Assembly: GCA_025738555.1 (NCBI GenBank)
Contig: JAOVFP010000006.1
Coordinates: forward strand, 3,844,001-3,908,000
Source: Cyathus striatus
Lineage: Eukaryota > Basidiomycota > Agaricomycetes > Agaricales > Nidulariaceae
Length of the DNA stretch: 64,000 nt
Direction: 5' to 3'
Part shown: one piece after another, positions 23,941 through 37,200 of the stretch
Layout: every line of letters begins with the position of its first letter
How positions within the stretch are numbered: position 1 is the stretch's first letter
The notes under the pieces: model-generated
What the model saw: only the letters and a program-made list of their open reading frames with translations
Databases searched by the model: none
What the model was told of the DNA's origin: nothing
Position numbers and translations under genes: made by a program

Positions 23941-25077
23941 TATACTGTATTTACTAGGTGTATCAAGACTCAAAAGTAATAATCAACCAATGTGCTACAT
24001 ATTGTACTGTGAACATTTATACCATGATGCTTATAAGTAATCTATCTGCAAAATACACATTTAAATTCAACATAAGCTTGTCAATGAGATGTAAAACATA
24101 ATATTGCATTGTGCATTTGGTTAATGAAACACTAGTGTCAAAATTCAGTAGTCACACATATTCCTTGCAGTATACCATGATGTATAGGGATGTAAGTGTG
24201 ATGTATGTGTTAAAAAATTCCATGAAAACTTGGTAAAAACAGCAAACTAATTTTTTGTTCAGACAGCAACTTAACAGCAATATAATCAATTTAAAATTTG
24301 GATGTAACAAGATACAGAATACCAGTAAACTTATTTTCTATGTATTCTGTGGCAGCTTGGCTCAAAGTTTATATGTTATTGTATAATTATTATACTAATA
24401 CATACATAATCAATAATATTTTAATTTAATGTGTACAAGCTTAATAGTGGAAGGGTGCCAGTGGTTTGCTTGAGTTTGCATGCTCACAATTTGGCATCTT
24501 TGACTCATGCCTGAGGTTTCTGAGTATTAGTAGGTATGGATAGTCTATCTGTCAGTAATCTAGCAGTACTATTAAATTGTGCTATCTCTTGCTATAATAT
24601 ATTCTAGGTTTTTATCAACTTGTTGAAATACTGAAGAGGGGTTAAGTTGCTAGCAGGGTATGGGTGAGGTTGTGCATGAAGTGCACATCTCCCAAATTGG
24701 GTCACTTCTGTCCCTGGGGCTGAGTGTCACAAAGATGAGACAATGGTAGACAAAGCTCATTGTGACTATTCAGTGTGACAAATAAATATTTCTTTGTTAT
24801 TTCATAGATGGAAAACTTTTGAAATATTGAATAAAGGATTTGAAAGAAAATACAGATCTGGGTTTCAATATTTCTTTGTTATTGTGACTTTCAAATATGT
24901 GAGAAATATTATATGTGAATTGTATGAGTTTTACAAAGTGAAATAATGATGTAATAAAAAGAATATTTCCATGATATTTCAGAGCTATTTCACATTGGAA
25001 TATTGAGGCATGCACACAGTGTAATAACTTACTGTCATTTTCAGATGCTATCCTTGCACTGCCTGCTGCCCATCACC
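23941..25077. other. AT-rich stretch without recognised genes
   Basis: No convincing coding sequence, tRNA or ordered repeat seen. It contains TATTTCTTTGTTATT twice (24785-24805, 24865-24885) and a small patch, CCAAATTGGGTCACTTCTGTCCC, that looks like ordinary unique sequence. Confidence 0.5.
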
Positions 25078-25671
25078 TCACACATCTGTCACCATGGTGT
25101 GTCTGATGAATTCCAAGTGGATCTCTGGTACCACTTGGATGTATGGGGCTGCCACTTGTGCATGTTTTTGCAAGTACAGTTGGAAGGAGTCACTTGACCA
25201 GTACTCTTTTGACTTCATGGCTTCAAATGGCATTCCTCTCAGCAAGTATTCCAGCACGGAGCCTATATGGATGCTGTGGCCTTGTATGGGCTTCTTCCCT
25301 GTCACTTTGGTCGCTTCCCCAATCCATTTGAGAAAGGCAGTTCTGGTGAGTGCATTTTCAGCAAATGGCATGGTGTTATGTGCCATCAGTTTAGCTCTCC
25401 TATATTGTTGGCCTATTGTCTCTTCTTGTTCACTCTCAGCATCATTCTGCTGATGTGGCCTTTCCTCCTCTTGTTGTTGTTGCTCCTCTTCTCTTTGCTG
25501 TTGTACCTCCTCCTGTTGCTGTTGTTGATCCACTCTCTGTTGTTCTGCTTCTTCTTCATGCACTTGAGCTTCCCAAATCTCAATTCAGTTCTGCTGTGCT
25601 TCATGCCACATTCCTTCCAGTCTCAGCACCACTTCATCTTCTGTAGCTCCTTGCTGGCCTGGGCCAGCCAT
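25078..25671 (-). pseudogene. Tyrosine-recombinase-like C-terminal fragment
   Basis: Minus-strand reading from MAGPGQQGATEDE at 25671 passes one TGA (QQN.IEIWEA, Arg-compatible) and a Gln/Glu-rich coiled-coil-like stretch. It then gives LTRTAFLKWIGEAT, IQGHSIHIGSVLEYLLRGMP, YWSSDSFQLYLQKHAQ and APYIQ. This is the end of the catalytic domain of the tyrosine recombinase ORFs common in agaricomycetes (Crypton- or DIRS-like). The usual HxIR motif reads HSIHIG, so the catalytic Arg is His (CGC to CAC would do it). The nucleophile is probably the Tyr in LYLQKH. Most of the recombinase is missing, so it should be inactive. Confidence 0.65.
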
Positions 25672-26700
25672 GAGAGCTTCACATACTACTTGGAATACAT
25701 TGTCTCAGTAGTTTGGACATGTGTCAAGTGCTGGGCCCCTCATGATTCTATTCATTCCTGTTAGCCTGTATGTTATACTTAACCCCATGTAGTGTAGTTT
25801 GTATTTTGTGTATCTTTCCTGAAGAAATTTGATGAAGCCTCTGCACAAGTGGGCAGTGCTCCATTAGGTTGAATATCTGTGACCCTAGATTCTTTTATGC
25901 TGGGTTTAGATACCACTATACCTCCCTAGATTAAATAAGTAGGTAGGTCTAACAAGAGCTGAAGTTGAAATTAAATTACAATGTGCCTCACTGTAATTCG
26001 ATCTCAATCATTATATTCTGTATAAACTAGGGAGAACTGAGTTCTGTGGAAATTACAACCTAGTCTGATCTTGTATGCTCTCATTAGAATGATTTTTGAC
26101 TGGGATCCAACCACCATACCCTTATTTGTCATATACCATACATACCATGCCAAACTACTCAAAGCTGAATACTTAATAGTGATAGCTGCATTCATCAAAT
26201 AGTGATGAATGGTGACCCGCTGATAAGTCTTACTTGCCAAGGAATTAAAGATCACTAGGTATTTGGGTTTTACTATGACAAAATCCATTTAAGGCAAAAG
26301 GGCATATAAGACCAATCAAAATATTTTGAACCAGACTTCACAGAAGCTGTGAAAGTAAAACATCTAGTGCATTGCCAGTGCCTGTAATGGAACCCATCCT
26401 TGTTAAACATTGTTAATTTATAACACTGCACTTGTATGCCCTACCTTATTTACTACCATATTTGTTCTTGGGTGTCAATGAATAGTTCCAAGAGGTATCA
26501 TTGAATCCTGCTGTCCTGAAATATAAGTGGGAGAGACGTGCTTCCGAAGGTTAATGCCAAATCGTCCAATTAGAACATTAGTTAGTCTATTTGAAGGTTC
26601 AAATTTGAATTAGCATATTAAACATCTATGCAAATATGGAATGTCAGTTCCACCCACACTGTGCTAAAACTGCAGTATGTTACTAGCTAGTTTAACTATG
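25672..26700. other. Stretch with no recognised gene
   Basis: A minus-strand open frame at 26004-26288 has no motif I know. The base composition is less repetitive than in the flanks, so part may be host sequence, possibly a far exon of the next gene. Confidence 0.4.
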
Positions 26701-26749
26701 ACAAAAGCAATACAACACCTACAAAGAGAATATATTTTCCATGTCGATC

Positions 26750-27695
26750 TAATCAGATGGCATGTAATATGAGCATAACCTCTGTGTAAAAATGACAAAA
26801 ACATACTGAAAGCACGCTCCCCGCAATAATCCAAGCAGTATTACTCATGAATACAGCTACAAAATAAAGGATGCCATCTCTAAGTATAAATTTGAAGAGA
26901 CATCTCCTTATGTTCTCTTGCTTGCCTTGACAGCCTAAACAGAAGTAGGCAGACAGTAACTGAATCGAATACAATGGTAGGAATAAGGAAAAATAAATCT
27001 AACTGTCCGCTTTATTGTGCAATTAGATATGTCATTAATTACTTATAAGGTAATGTACTTACATTTTTGGGTCTGCCACTAAGACACATCCATACGTTAT
27101 AGGACTAGGAGGCAGGATATTCGCTACTCATAGAAAATATCAGAAGGGAATATTAATTTTACTCCAGTGGTGGGAAAGACATACGCTCAGAATGCACAAG
27201 TACATAGCTCATACAGCATAGTTGAATACACCAGATCCCGGAGTGGATTATTAGTACAAACTTGTTTCTTTGAAATGTTGCAAAAGTTCTGATGATTAGA
27301 AAACCTGTAAGCTTTCATATTATTATGGATTATCCGAATACAAACCGAATGATGAGCATTGCCTCGGCAACCATTACATTTACCACCGTAAAAGCACCCT
27401 CGAATTTAGCGAGATGTTGACACCTCAAATTTATAAGTAAGAACACATTAAAGCGAGAAGTCATTATCACGAACAACTAGAGAATAATAAGTAATAGCTA
27501 GTGAAAAAAAATTAGATTTCTTACTTCATTTTTCCAGTTAGGAGAGAACAAGGCAAAAATGCAGATTGCAAGCCCAATTGGGGAAAAATATCGGTTAACG
27601 AGATATAATATGCTCACTGCAGAAATAAGTAAGATTCGTAGACGAGGTTCCATTGGTAAACAACGCACATATGGTGTTCTTCTTTTTCCAGACAA
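26750..27695 (-). CDS. DUF6533-like seven-helix membrane protein, probably decayed
   Basis: The first exon (27525-27695) encodes LLISAVSILYLVNRYFSPIG followed by a hydrophobic helix and ends at a GTAAGA donor. Later exons read CQHLAKFEGAF-TVVNVMVAEAMLIIR, a segment ending in CVLVADPKM with a GTAAGT donor, and a last block IPTIVFDSVTVCLLLFRL with IRRCLFKFILRDGILYFVAVF and MSNTAWIIA. NRYF...FEGxF...LRDGxLYF is the pattern of the fungal DUF6533-type integral membrane proteins, whose function is unknown. Stops between these blocks (for example around 27150-27230) suggest damage or unrecognised introns. It is one of few host-type genes here, in a segment richer in CpG. Confidence 0.6.
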
Positions 27696-29071
27696 ATTTT
27701 ATCTAACAAATATGACATAAACCTTAACATTTTTGAACTTTTGTTCACATACCTCATCGGCAAAAGTCAATATATGGTCATAGAACAATATAGTTATTGA
27801 TACTAGTGCCAAGGACTACATCAAAAAAATATGTTAGCATTTTAACGGACTTATATTTTAACGCACATCCTCCACTCGACTAGTACGTTATTAGTAACAA
27901 TTATTATCATTGTTAGTGTAAAAAAGCTTACACATGTGATCCTGCAGTTACGAATGTGCTTCCGTCCGATGAAGGAGCAGTATTCGACATCGTGAAATTT
28001 GTTGAATTAAAGTTGTGTTGTAAACTTAAGGCTTTTATACATAAAGTGTTTCACCGTGTTTGCAGCATGAATCACATCATTGTGGACCAAAGATTTTTTA
28101 CAGCTACATGTATATGACATCTGATACAAGTACCATACTACTACTTACTTTTCAGCTACACTTATGGGAACATCAGTTAGAATTGGGGAACATATGTTGC
28201 CTTGCGGTACAGATATCATCCTTTGCGCCCAGCAATCCGGCAAGTTTGTCTCACTTCAACTAAAATTAGAGCATTTTTTATTCACCGTGTGTAATGTGAT
28301 AATAAGAAGCGGGGCTACAGAACATAATCTGTTGATGGTGCATCCTGGAATAGACCACAAGCCCAATAATGTCAACATTTTCCCAGGAGAACGAATCCCT
28401 CTTTTAGTTACTTCAATATAGCTTGCTATAACGATAAGACTGCCTCATCTTGAAGGGGAGATGGGACAATACTCGAAGCATCGCAAATGATTGAAGATAC
28501 ATGACTGATGAGACATTTCATGTGGAACACAGTTTGAAAGTATAGTTCACTATTTTACGAAGCAATGAGATGTATTCAGTAGTTATGCTAATGACAGGAA
28601 CAAACTCAAAAGAGAGTTTTTGGATGATGAACTAAATCTATTTTATGTCTTTAGTTCTATCATGATAAAATCCAGAGTAGGCGGTGCTTATGTGAAGTGG
28701 TTTAATATAAGTTGGTAGTTAGAGAATTTTTGTATTCAGATGAATTAAATCTATTTTACGTTTTTGGTTCTATACTGACCAAATTCAGAGTGCGTGGTGC
28801 TTATGTAAAGTGGTTAATATAACCCATAGCTATTATCCGACTGAAATAGTACATCGGCACTTAAGATATTTTACAGTCACATAGCTAGACACATGATTCC
28901 CCGAGCCATAATATATTCATGATTGTCAACTAAACAGAAGTCTAATTATAACCTGATTTGAATGAAGATTTCTAGAAAAGGGCGTGACAGTCAACATGAT
29001 GTTCAGCATTGATGAGGCCTGAGATATATCTCAACAGACCAACACCCTCTTCAGAACAGCAGCTCTCAAAG
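27696..29071. other. Unique-looking spacer with a 100-bp tandem pair
   Basis: An open frame at 28164-28421 (GTSVRIGEHMLPCGTDII ... FPGERIPLLVTSI) may be a coding remnant, but I do not recognise it. 28620-28720 and 28735-28830 are diverged tandem copies (GATGAAYTAAATCTATTTTA ... GGTGCTTATGTRAAGTGGTT). Confidence 0.4.
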
Positions 29072-30165
29072 ATGCAGCAGTATCCTCTCTCATCCTTGTG
29101 CCAACTTGCAAACATCATATCCTCTTCAGTCGATAAAATCGATGCTATCTTTCAGAAGTTTTGTGCAAGTTATCCCAATTGCAATACTCCCTTTGAGCCA
29201 ATATCACCTGGCGAAAAGCTTTCCATGTCATCTGGAACCTTACAAGCTTCAACACTTATAGTTGCGGCTTGCACCCAACTGAGTGTAACTGTCAACGTAC
29301 CATCATTGACAATATATAGCACGATTGGTGGTGTATGTACTTTATCGTTCTTCACATTCCATTAGTACTGATGGTAGTATGTGGCAGTTTCATTTGTCTT
29401 CAGCGCTCAATGTTGCAATTGCAGGAAACGTAGTAGAATACTACGTGACAAACCACAAGGCACGAGCGTGAATGCCATTGTAAACAAGAGTAGTATGGAC
29501 TCGGTACGATTGGGTAAGCAAGGTAAGGATCGCCATTGTTACTATATCTTAATTGAACCGAAATTTCTGCAAATAAGTTTTGGCAGAGGCTGAAGAGATT
29601 GTTACTCCAATGGGTGAGTACTTATAATATTAAGTTCGTTCCATGTTCTTAATACACTATAAAGACCATGATTTCTTCACTGCTCAGCCTGTAAAAGGGG
29701 CAGCTATTTACATTCTTCGGCATCTTCGAGATGCCGCATGCAAGGATTCACAGCTGTTACTAGTCGAACAGATAGTAAATTATTTAAATGCTAAGAGATA
29801 AGTAACTTACGTTGTTGTTCATTAAAGATTGTTCCATATGCATGTAGGGAGGACATCTCTACCGCAATAGGCAAAGATATCTCAGGAGCTCAACAGTTAG
29901 TTCCGCCTGCGCCTTTGCTCGCAAACCTTGGAAAGGCTAGTGCAGCCCCCTATCTCAGTGATTTTCAGGTTCGTACAAGAATAGTTATTACACGTAACTA
30001 GTACATTAACAACTCCTATTGTTATAGATGTTTTGTACAAATGGAGGCGAAGAAAGAACGCTTGGCGCATTCATTGACCTCACGGAAAGCCCTGGATGGA
30101 AGGTTACTGAAGTATTTTCAGTTCCAGGCTCCATGTACAAGCACATCGTTGCTATTCCTATCTAG
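29072..30165 (+). pseudogene. S-adenosylmethionine-dependent O-methyltransferase remnant
   Basis: The N-terminal block SSSVDKIDAIFQKFCASYP, then PISPGEKLSMSSGTLQAS and LIVAACTQLSVTV, is the dimerisation region of basidiomycete O-methyltransferases. After an intron it resumes at ALNVAIAGNVVEYYV. The C-terminal part (29680-30165) reads AQPVKGAAIYILRHLRDAA, LLLVEQIVNY, PPAPLLANLGKASAAPYLSD, an intron, then MFCTNGGEERTLGAFIDLT and GWKVTEVFSVPGSMYKHI, stop at 30163-30165. The glycine-rich SAM-binding motif and its surroundings, expected between 29500 and 29660, are absent and several stops occur there. It is a host gene relic with no likely activity. Its original substrate cannot be told. Confidence 0.8.
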
Positions 30166-30960
30166 TAGTGGAATATTTATAGTACGACCCATTAGAGTAT
30201 TCGATACAGCATGAGGTGAAGCAGTGAAAGTCTGTACTGAATTGCTACAGCATGTTAAAATCACTATAAGAACTAGTTCTATTCCATATATTGTGCCATA
30301 CAAACGGCTAATTCAATGTTGCCATAACAAGGGTCAGATAGGAGTACTATGTATCGTGTACCGGAACCGCATGCTTCGCATTTTCGGCTTCTGCCTTAAG
30401 CGACAACATCCTTGATGGACTCACTCCTGGCTGCCACACCTAGTGTAGGTGGCAAAACCTCCCAAAGCATTCGCCAATCGCCTGGCGCGGCGAAACCCTG
30501 GCGTGGGAAAGCGGCGAAACATGGCGAAATGGTGATTGGCTCGGAGTAGATTTTTTGGCCGTAAAATATATTTAGATCCTCTACAGGATGAGTACAGATA
30601 ACATAATGCAATTTATTACACAAATGATTAATCCCTTTGCATGTTTTAGTGGTGAAACCCTTCACCAGTGCAGGTTTCTGCCATACATGTACTGTATAGT
30701 AACTTTTAAATACTTGATACAGCAAGATGTGCGAAGTATGTGACATGAAAAATGTGATTGTAAACTGCTTTATGGTTGTCATTAGAGGAATTCAAAGTTG
30801 GTATTACACAATAAGTATGCTATAGTGGTTTTTTATAGTAGTTGCTAAGAACACTCAGTGATCAGCTCGGAGTTTGCAACACCGAAATTGTACTGATAGG
30901 ATTCAGGACTGTAGCATACTAGCAACATTACAAAATGGGGGCTTACAAGAATTCCAGTTG
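30166..30960. other. Spacer with a GC-rich GGCGAAAC patch
   Basis: 30440-30545 is unusually GC- and CpG-rich and repeats the GGCGAAAC/GGCGTGG theme (GCCTGGCGCGGCGAAACCCTGG), unlike the AT-rich flanks. It may be a fragment of a small DNA element. Nothing else recognised. Confidence 0.4.
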
Positions 30961-31099
30961 ACGACAATTTTGTTTGAGTGAGTTTGAGTTTCATTCAAGT
31001 TGCATTCAAGTTCATCAGGAAAAACCCCATCTGCTAAATTAGTAATATTAGTAAATTTAAGGTGTACCCATGTCCAAATGTTAGTAATATTGGGTAATT

Positions 31100-31325
31100 C
31101 AGACCTAATTGTACTTATATTGTCTATTGTGAGGCATCATAAGTGTTGATAAGTGTGGTACAGTGACAAAGCAAACTTAATTGTACTTATATTGCCTATT
31201 GTGAAGCATGATAAGTGTTGAGAAGTTTGGTACACTGGCAAAGCAGACTTAATTATATTTATACTTACTGCCTGGTGTGAGAATGATATGTGTTGATAAG
31301 TTCTACAGTAATTAACTATCATAAG
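31100..31325. repeat. Three copies of a 72-bp tandem unit
   Basis: Unit AATTGTACTTATATTGYCTATTGTGARGCATSATAAGTGTTGAKAAGT, then TTGGTACA and GCAAACTT, in three consecutive diverged copies. Confidence 0.75.
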
Positions 31326-33530
31326 ATTAGGACATTAAGCAATTTTTAACATACAATACCAACTATACCTATAGCAACTTGACCTTTTAACAATCCTATT
31401 TCACAGTTATTCTTAAGCACTGAGCATCAAGTTTAATTCCATAATGAAATTATGTGTGTGCTATATATTGGCTGAAGACTATACTGGTTAACTGTATATA
31501 TGTACTACATAATACTTATAGTCTACATCATTGTTAATGGTGGAAAAAGCATGTTACACCAGTGGTTGCTGCCATGAGAAAGTTATCACGTGATCAGTTC
31601 ACTTTGTTTGGCCATAATTGTATCACATGCTTGTTGAACTTGACACGTCGTCAGACTTGTCAATGTATGCTCCTTTCAATTCACCTTTCCTTCCTTCCTC
31701 TCTCTCTTTCCCCCTGTCTATTGCTTGTGCCCATTTGTCTTGTAAGGCAATGACTTTCTCCTCCAAGATCCAACCCCCACATCATGCTTCCCTGCTTCGC
31801 TTCTTTGCATACTTCAAGACACCAGCCCCCCACTTTCCATGCAAACCTCAGTTGCATCTCTGCTCATCATATGCATGTCAGGCCATTCCTACCCAGTTAC
31901 TACTTGTATTGATGGTCTTTTCTGTCTGGTATGTATTTGAGTTGACTTACTTTTTGTGTGTGTGCTTATCATGTACAGGAGCACTATGGCTGCCATTGTT
32001 AAGTGAGAGGTACTGCTGGATGATGGAATGAGGGGGAATATGTGTAGCTAGATGAAGGAATGGGGGAATTATGTGTAGCTGGATGATGGAATGGGAGGGG
32101 GAGGGGACTATCCATAGCTGGATGTCATGGGGTGCATATGTTAATAGTTATGATTGTTGTAATTGATCATGTTATGTATATATTACTGTAACCACACTCA
32201 CTGTAATAGTAATATATAAGTAACTGATATCTATTATACTGTATGGAGTGAAAAGCAATGTGTGCTTAAGAGCATCCAAGCTTTCTTAATGTATAAATAT
32301 TACCCTTTAAATGAACTTATTGGTCCTTATTTTGACTAAAAAAGACAGCATAAGGAGGACACCTTACTATTATCACTAATAGTATTTATTTCCCTTTTTT
32401 GACCTTATTTCTACTTTTTATTTGCTTAAATTCTCTGAAATTGGCTTTTTTAGTGACCAGGGTTTTTCCTGATGGCCTTGCATTCAAGTTACAATTGAGT
32501 AGCATTTGAGTTGCACTCAAGTGACAATTCGAGTAACAATCCAAATCACATTCAAGTTATTAAAAAAATAAGTCCATTGGGGTAAGTGTTTAATAAATAC
32601 TTATACTCTACATTACTATCACTGTCTCCCCACTGTCCTGCCCCCTGCCTGCCTTTTCCTTCAACATTCCACATTGTTCAATTTTTCACATGCTTCTTTC
32701 ACCTTTGTCCATGTTTACAACTGCTGTCATTGACATCCATCAATGCCATCAAACTCGCTTCCTCAACACCGCTGCACATAATTGATGGGTGATCTGTTGA
32801 TGGGCACTCTTCCTCATCATCATGCTCAACAGTAAGCAAGTAATTTCGGATTTTCTAGCTCAATATTTCCTATTTTCTCTTGAATATTTTTGTAATATAT
32901 GTTATATACTCTTCATTATACATTAGGCTGTACCTTAGATGTTGTATGAAAAGGTAATCTTATTAAAATGCGGAATAATTCAATTTTTTACTGTGGAATA
33001 ATTAATACTTTTGTACAATGAATGCTACAATTATAATTCATGAAGCATAGGTACTTCTGAATGATTATAAATTTAAGAGAAAGTGCAATAAATTAGCGAT
33101 ATGTGCATGGGAAAATGAAAGCGGAGGGCGGGACATGACAAATTGATGAAATGATGAAGCATGAGAAATCATAACTGACAGTGGGCAATGTGAAAATGCA
33201 TGGGAAATGTTAAGGGTGAGTATTTGGTGAAGGAAATACCATGGGAATTTTGAGAGAGGAGGAGTGGGAAGCAGTGAGTGGGAATTGAATACAATAAGCG
33301 GAGGTGTGGGAAACAATGAGCAGGAGGGTTGGCATTCATCATAAATGATAAGCAGAGGCGTGGGAAACAATGAGCAGAGAGGTTGACATCAATCAAGCAA
33401 CACAATAATTAAGTGGAGGCATGGGAAATGATGAGTGGGAAGGTTATCATGCAGCACATTGATAAGCAGAGGCATGGGAAACAATGAGCAGGAGGGTGGA
33501 TGAGAGTGAAGTACACAAGAAGTACAATTA
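31326..33530. other. Long stretch without recognised genes
   Basis: Contains a pair of facing short sequences, CATCAGGAAAAACCCCATC (31018-31036) and GGGTTTTTCCTGATGG (32460-32475), that could be ends of a small element, although their flanks do not match. A degenerate array of AAGCRGAGGYGTGGGAAACAATGAGC units lies at 33105-33495. The open frames on either strand show no known motif. Confidence 0.45.
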
Positions 33531-34050
33531 AATTTATTGACATAAAATTGAGTGAGTTAAGTTAGTAAATTTGAGTGAAGGTTGAGTTGCATTCAAGTAA
33601 CATTCAAGTTACATTTAAGTAATATTCAAGTGATATTTTTTTCAAGTGACAACAATTTCACTTGAGTAAAAATTCAAGTAGTGTTCAAGTAGCATTTGAG
33701 TTACAATTGAGTGACAATTTGGGTGCCACTTGAATGTTACTCAAACATTACTCAAATTGTCACTGAAAGTGTTACTCAATTTTCACTTGATTTTTGTGCA
33801 CTTAAGTATCTTGCTTAATTTCAGTGACCTAATTACATGATTTATGTACTTGTTTGCTACTCCAGTTGATAAATAGCTATTTTACTATTATGTACCTAAT
33901 GAACAATATATTAAACTGAAAAAAATAAGTAAAATGTGCAAGAAGTAAGCTAGTAATGGTATAATATTTTTCTCACTGTTACATATGTCACTCAAATGTC
34001 ACTCAAATTTAACTCAACTGCTACTTGAACACTACTTGAATTTTTAGGCA
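33531..34050. repeat. CATTCAAGTNAC minisatellite
   Basis: 12-13-bp units (AAGTGACATTCAAGT / TTGAGTGACAATT) on both strands, interrupted by unique sequence at 33790-33970. A few copies recur at 30985-31015 and 32480-32570. The array abuts the C-terminal end of the Helitron gene. Confidence 0.7.
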
Positions 34051-34261
34051 GATTCACTGGTAACAGAAGGGGAGGGTGGTGAGTATTGAAGCTAGTATTG
34101 TAGCTAAAGCTCTTCATCACCATTTGCATTGCATTGAGTTCATCAACCTTTCTTTGAAGGAGAAGGGGAGTTAGGCAAAAATGCAGTGAAGTGTTCAGAT
34201 GCTTGTTTGCACAGAGTAGAAGGGCCAGCAGATGGGGTAGGAGTTGAAGGGGCAATAATAA

Positions 34262-37200
34262 GAGGTTAAACATTGAGATCTTCTCATGAGTCAATAGCAT
34301 AGTACCAGTGAAGATTTCGACTGGTCTGCTCAGCGAATGCTTTAGCAGCTTTCTCATTTAACAAGTTCTTTGTTATATTATCACTCACAATAATAGGAAC
34401 TCCCCTCCACTCATTCCAATTAGGTTGAACTGATTCTAATAACCAACTTGACAGTATTTCATAGTCATCATCAGAACATCTTCCTTCATGTAGCCACTGA
34501 AGTAAGTCAAAAAATTGGTAATTATTGGAACTGGATTGTCTCATAACTTGCTTTAGCACAACAACTGTATCCATGGAGAGTCACAGTAATTTTCCATCAA
34601 TAACTTTCTGACCATGGGTACTGGCTGATTGCCTTTTTGTTGTATCAATTGTACTGTAAAGTTTTTGCTGGCCTACTGGGGGTAGTTGAGCAAAATCACC
34701 AGCAAATATTACATTTATTCTGCCAAATGGAGCAGTATTTCCCTTTGCACATACTAAAGCTTCACTAATCAGAGCCAACATAATGCAACCAACCATTGAG
34801 ATTTCATCAATAAATAAGTAATCCATGCCTTCCCATAATGCTACAAGATCTTGATGTGTTTTTGTCTGAGTACCTGTTCCAGCCCTTTGATTAAGGCATA
34901 GTGCAGCATGGGGCAGCAAGAAAATTCCGGGCACACACAAAAGTGAGTGTGAGTTGAGCATAAAAATTCAACCCTGTGTGTGAATATTCTATACATGAGT
35001 GTGAATAATCCCTATATGAGTGTGAGCCAACTGGCTGTCTTATATCAACTACATACTGAATAATTGGCATAGTAAAGCATGTTTTTAATACAATTTGGTA
35101 TATACTAAGCACTGTAATGTAATAATTGAAGAACACCAGTGGGTTTTATATATGTTTCATTGTTATTGTCTTCTTTATGAGTGTATATTGATTTAAAATG
35201 TATACCAATGATCCAGAGTGTTTAGATATGACTTAGAGTGTATATAAATGATTCAGAGAGTGTACATATGATCTACAAGTTGAAAAAATGACTCAGAGAG
35301 TGTAGCAGTAATTCAGACTAACGGTTAAAAATTTATAGAGCTAGAGAATGGTATATATTGACCAGTAGAAACAGGGGAAGTTTATAATGAAGCAGGGGGC
35401 TCAGAAAATTACAGGAAGCTTTACAATGAAGCAGGAAAATTCAGAACAAGGCAGGGGGATTCACAGTGAAGCAGAGACCTTGGGAAATTCAAAACAAAGA
35501 ATGGGGCTTTAGAGCGAAGTAGGGAACTTCAGAACAAGGAAGGGGGCTTAATAACAAAGTGGGAAAATTCACAATAAAGTAGGGAGCAATACAGGATAGA
35601 TAACTACCTATCACACATATTTGCATAGTATAACTGCATGTCAGTATTATATTTACACTCATGCTCAATGCCCTTTGATTTGAGCATGAGCATGATAGGT
35701 ATTCTATCACATTTATAATACTTATTTACACTTGCACTCAATGTCCTTTAACTTGAGTGTGAGCTTGATTGGCATTGTTACTCATGCTCACAAATATTAC
35801 ACTTGTATTTCACTTGAGCATGAGCATGATTGGTATTCTTACTCATGCTCACAAATATTACACTTGCATTCAACTTGAGTGTGAGTATAATTGGTATTTC
35901 TATTCACACTCACAAGTATTACACTCATGCTCAATGTCCTTTAACTTGAGCATGAGCATAATTGGTACTCCTATTCATGCTCACAAGTATTACACTCATG
36001 CTCAATGTCTTCTAACTTGAGCATGAGTGTGGTATTCCTATTCATGCTCACAAGTATTACACTCATGCTCAATGTTCTTTAACTTGAGCATGAACATAAT
36101 TGGTATTCCCATTCACACTCACAAGTAATAAACTCATGCTCAATGTCTGAGTGTGATTGGTATTCCTATTCATGCTCACATATATTACACTTGCAACTTA
36201 CTTTTCCTCCCACATGTAAGTGAAGCCAAAATATAAATGTAACATATAATTTTTTGTGAGCGTGAAGTGAAAACTTTGAGTGTGAGTTGACAGACCTTGA
36301 GCATGAGTTGATGACCTTGAGCATGAAAACTCAGACCCTGTGCATGAGATGTTGACCCTGAGCATGAAGTAAAGTCTTGAGCATGATGTGTGTGTGCACA
36401 CTCAATCCATGCTCACACCTTGAGTGCGAACATGAGCATGCATGCACATGTTTGAGTGTGAAGTATAAATATTATTCTTCAAGATTTGACTTGATATCTT
36501 GATTAGAAACCTCACTCACATTCACAATATGACACAGCCATACAACACTAGTATGTACTTTTGATTTACACTCTTTTTGACCCACAAATGGGCCATTTAG
36601 AGCTAAAATAAATACCTTGAGCATGACATGCTCAATCACACTCACTTTTGAGTGTGAAATTTTGGCCTTGAGCATGGCATGCTCAATCATGCTCACTTTT
36701 GTGTGTGCCCAGAATTTTCTATGTGCCCTGCAGCATGTAGTGTCATTCCTAAGATGTTTTGTGCAGCAACACCTGTGTAAGCAGATAGCTAAAATTGGTG
36801 TTTCTGGTGTTTCTGACCCTTCTGAATAAAGAATTCATGCAAGCAATTAATAACTCGTGACTTTCCTGTACCACCCTGACTGCCAAGGTACATGCTCAAT
36901 TGTGGTGGATGTACTTCCAGACTATACCTGGCAATCATTGATACAGCACATGATTGCTCACTATTTAGAGTGTATTCAGCAACAATATGATTAACCTCTG
37001 CCAGATTGCAATGCCTTGTTGTAGTGTCTGTCTCTGGAATTATGGAATAATTTTGAATCTGAATGTCTGGCACTTCAAAACTATTTGTAATCATTGGAGC
37101 CAAGCTTAAATGGGAGTGCTTGGAATTCTCAGTAGCAATATCTGTGGCTGCAGACATCTGTTTCCACATATTGCACCAGTCATCATATGCTTTTCTCCAT

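Noticed and set aside
31018..32475. DNA element with CAGGAAAAACCC inverted ends
   Set aside because: The inverted match is about 16-18 bp and the flanking 8-mers do not agree.
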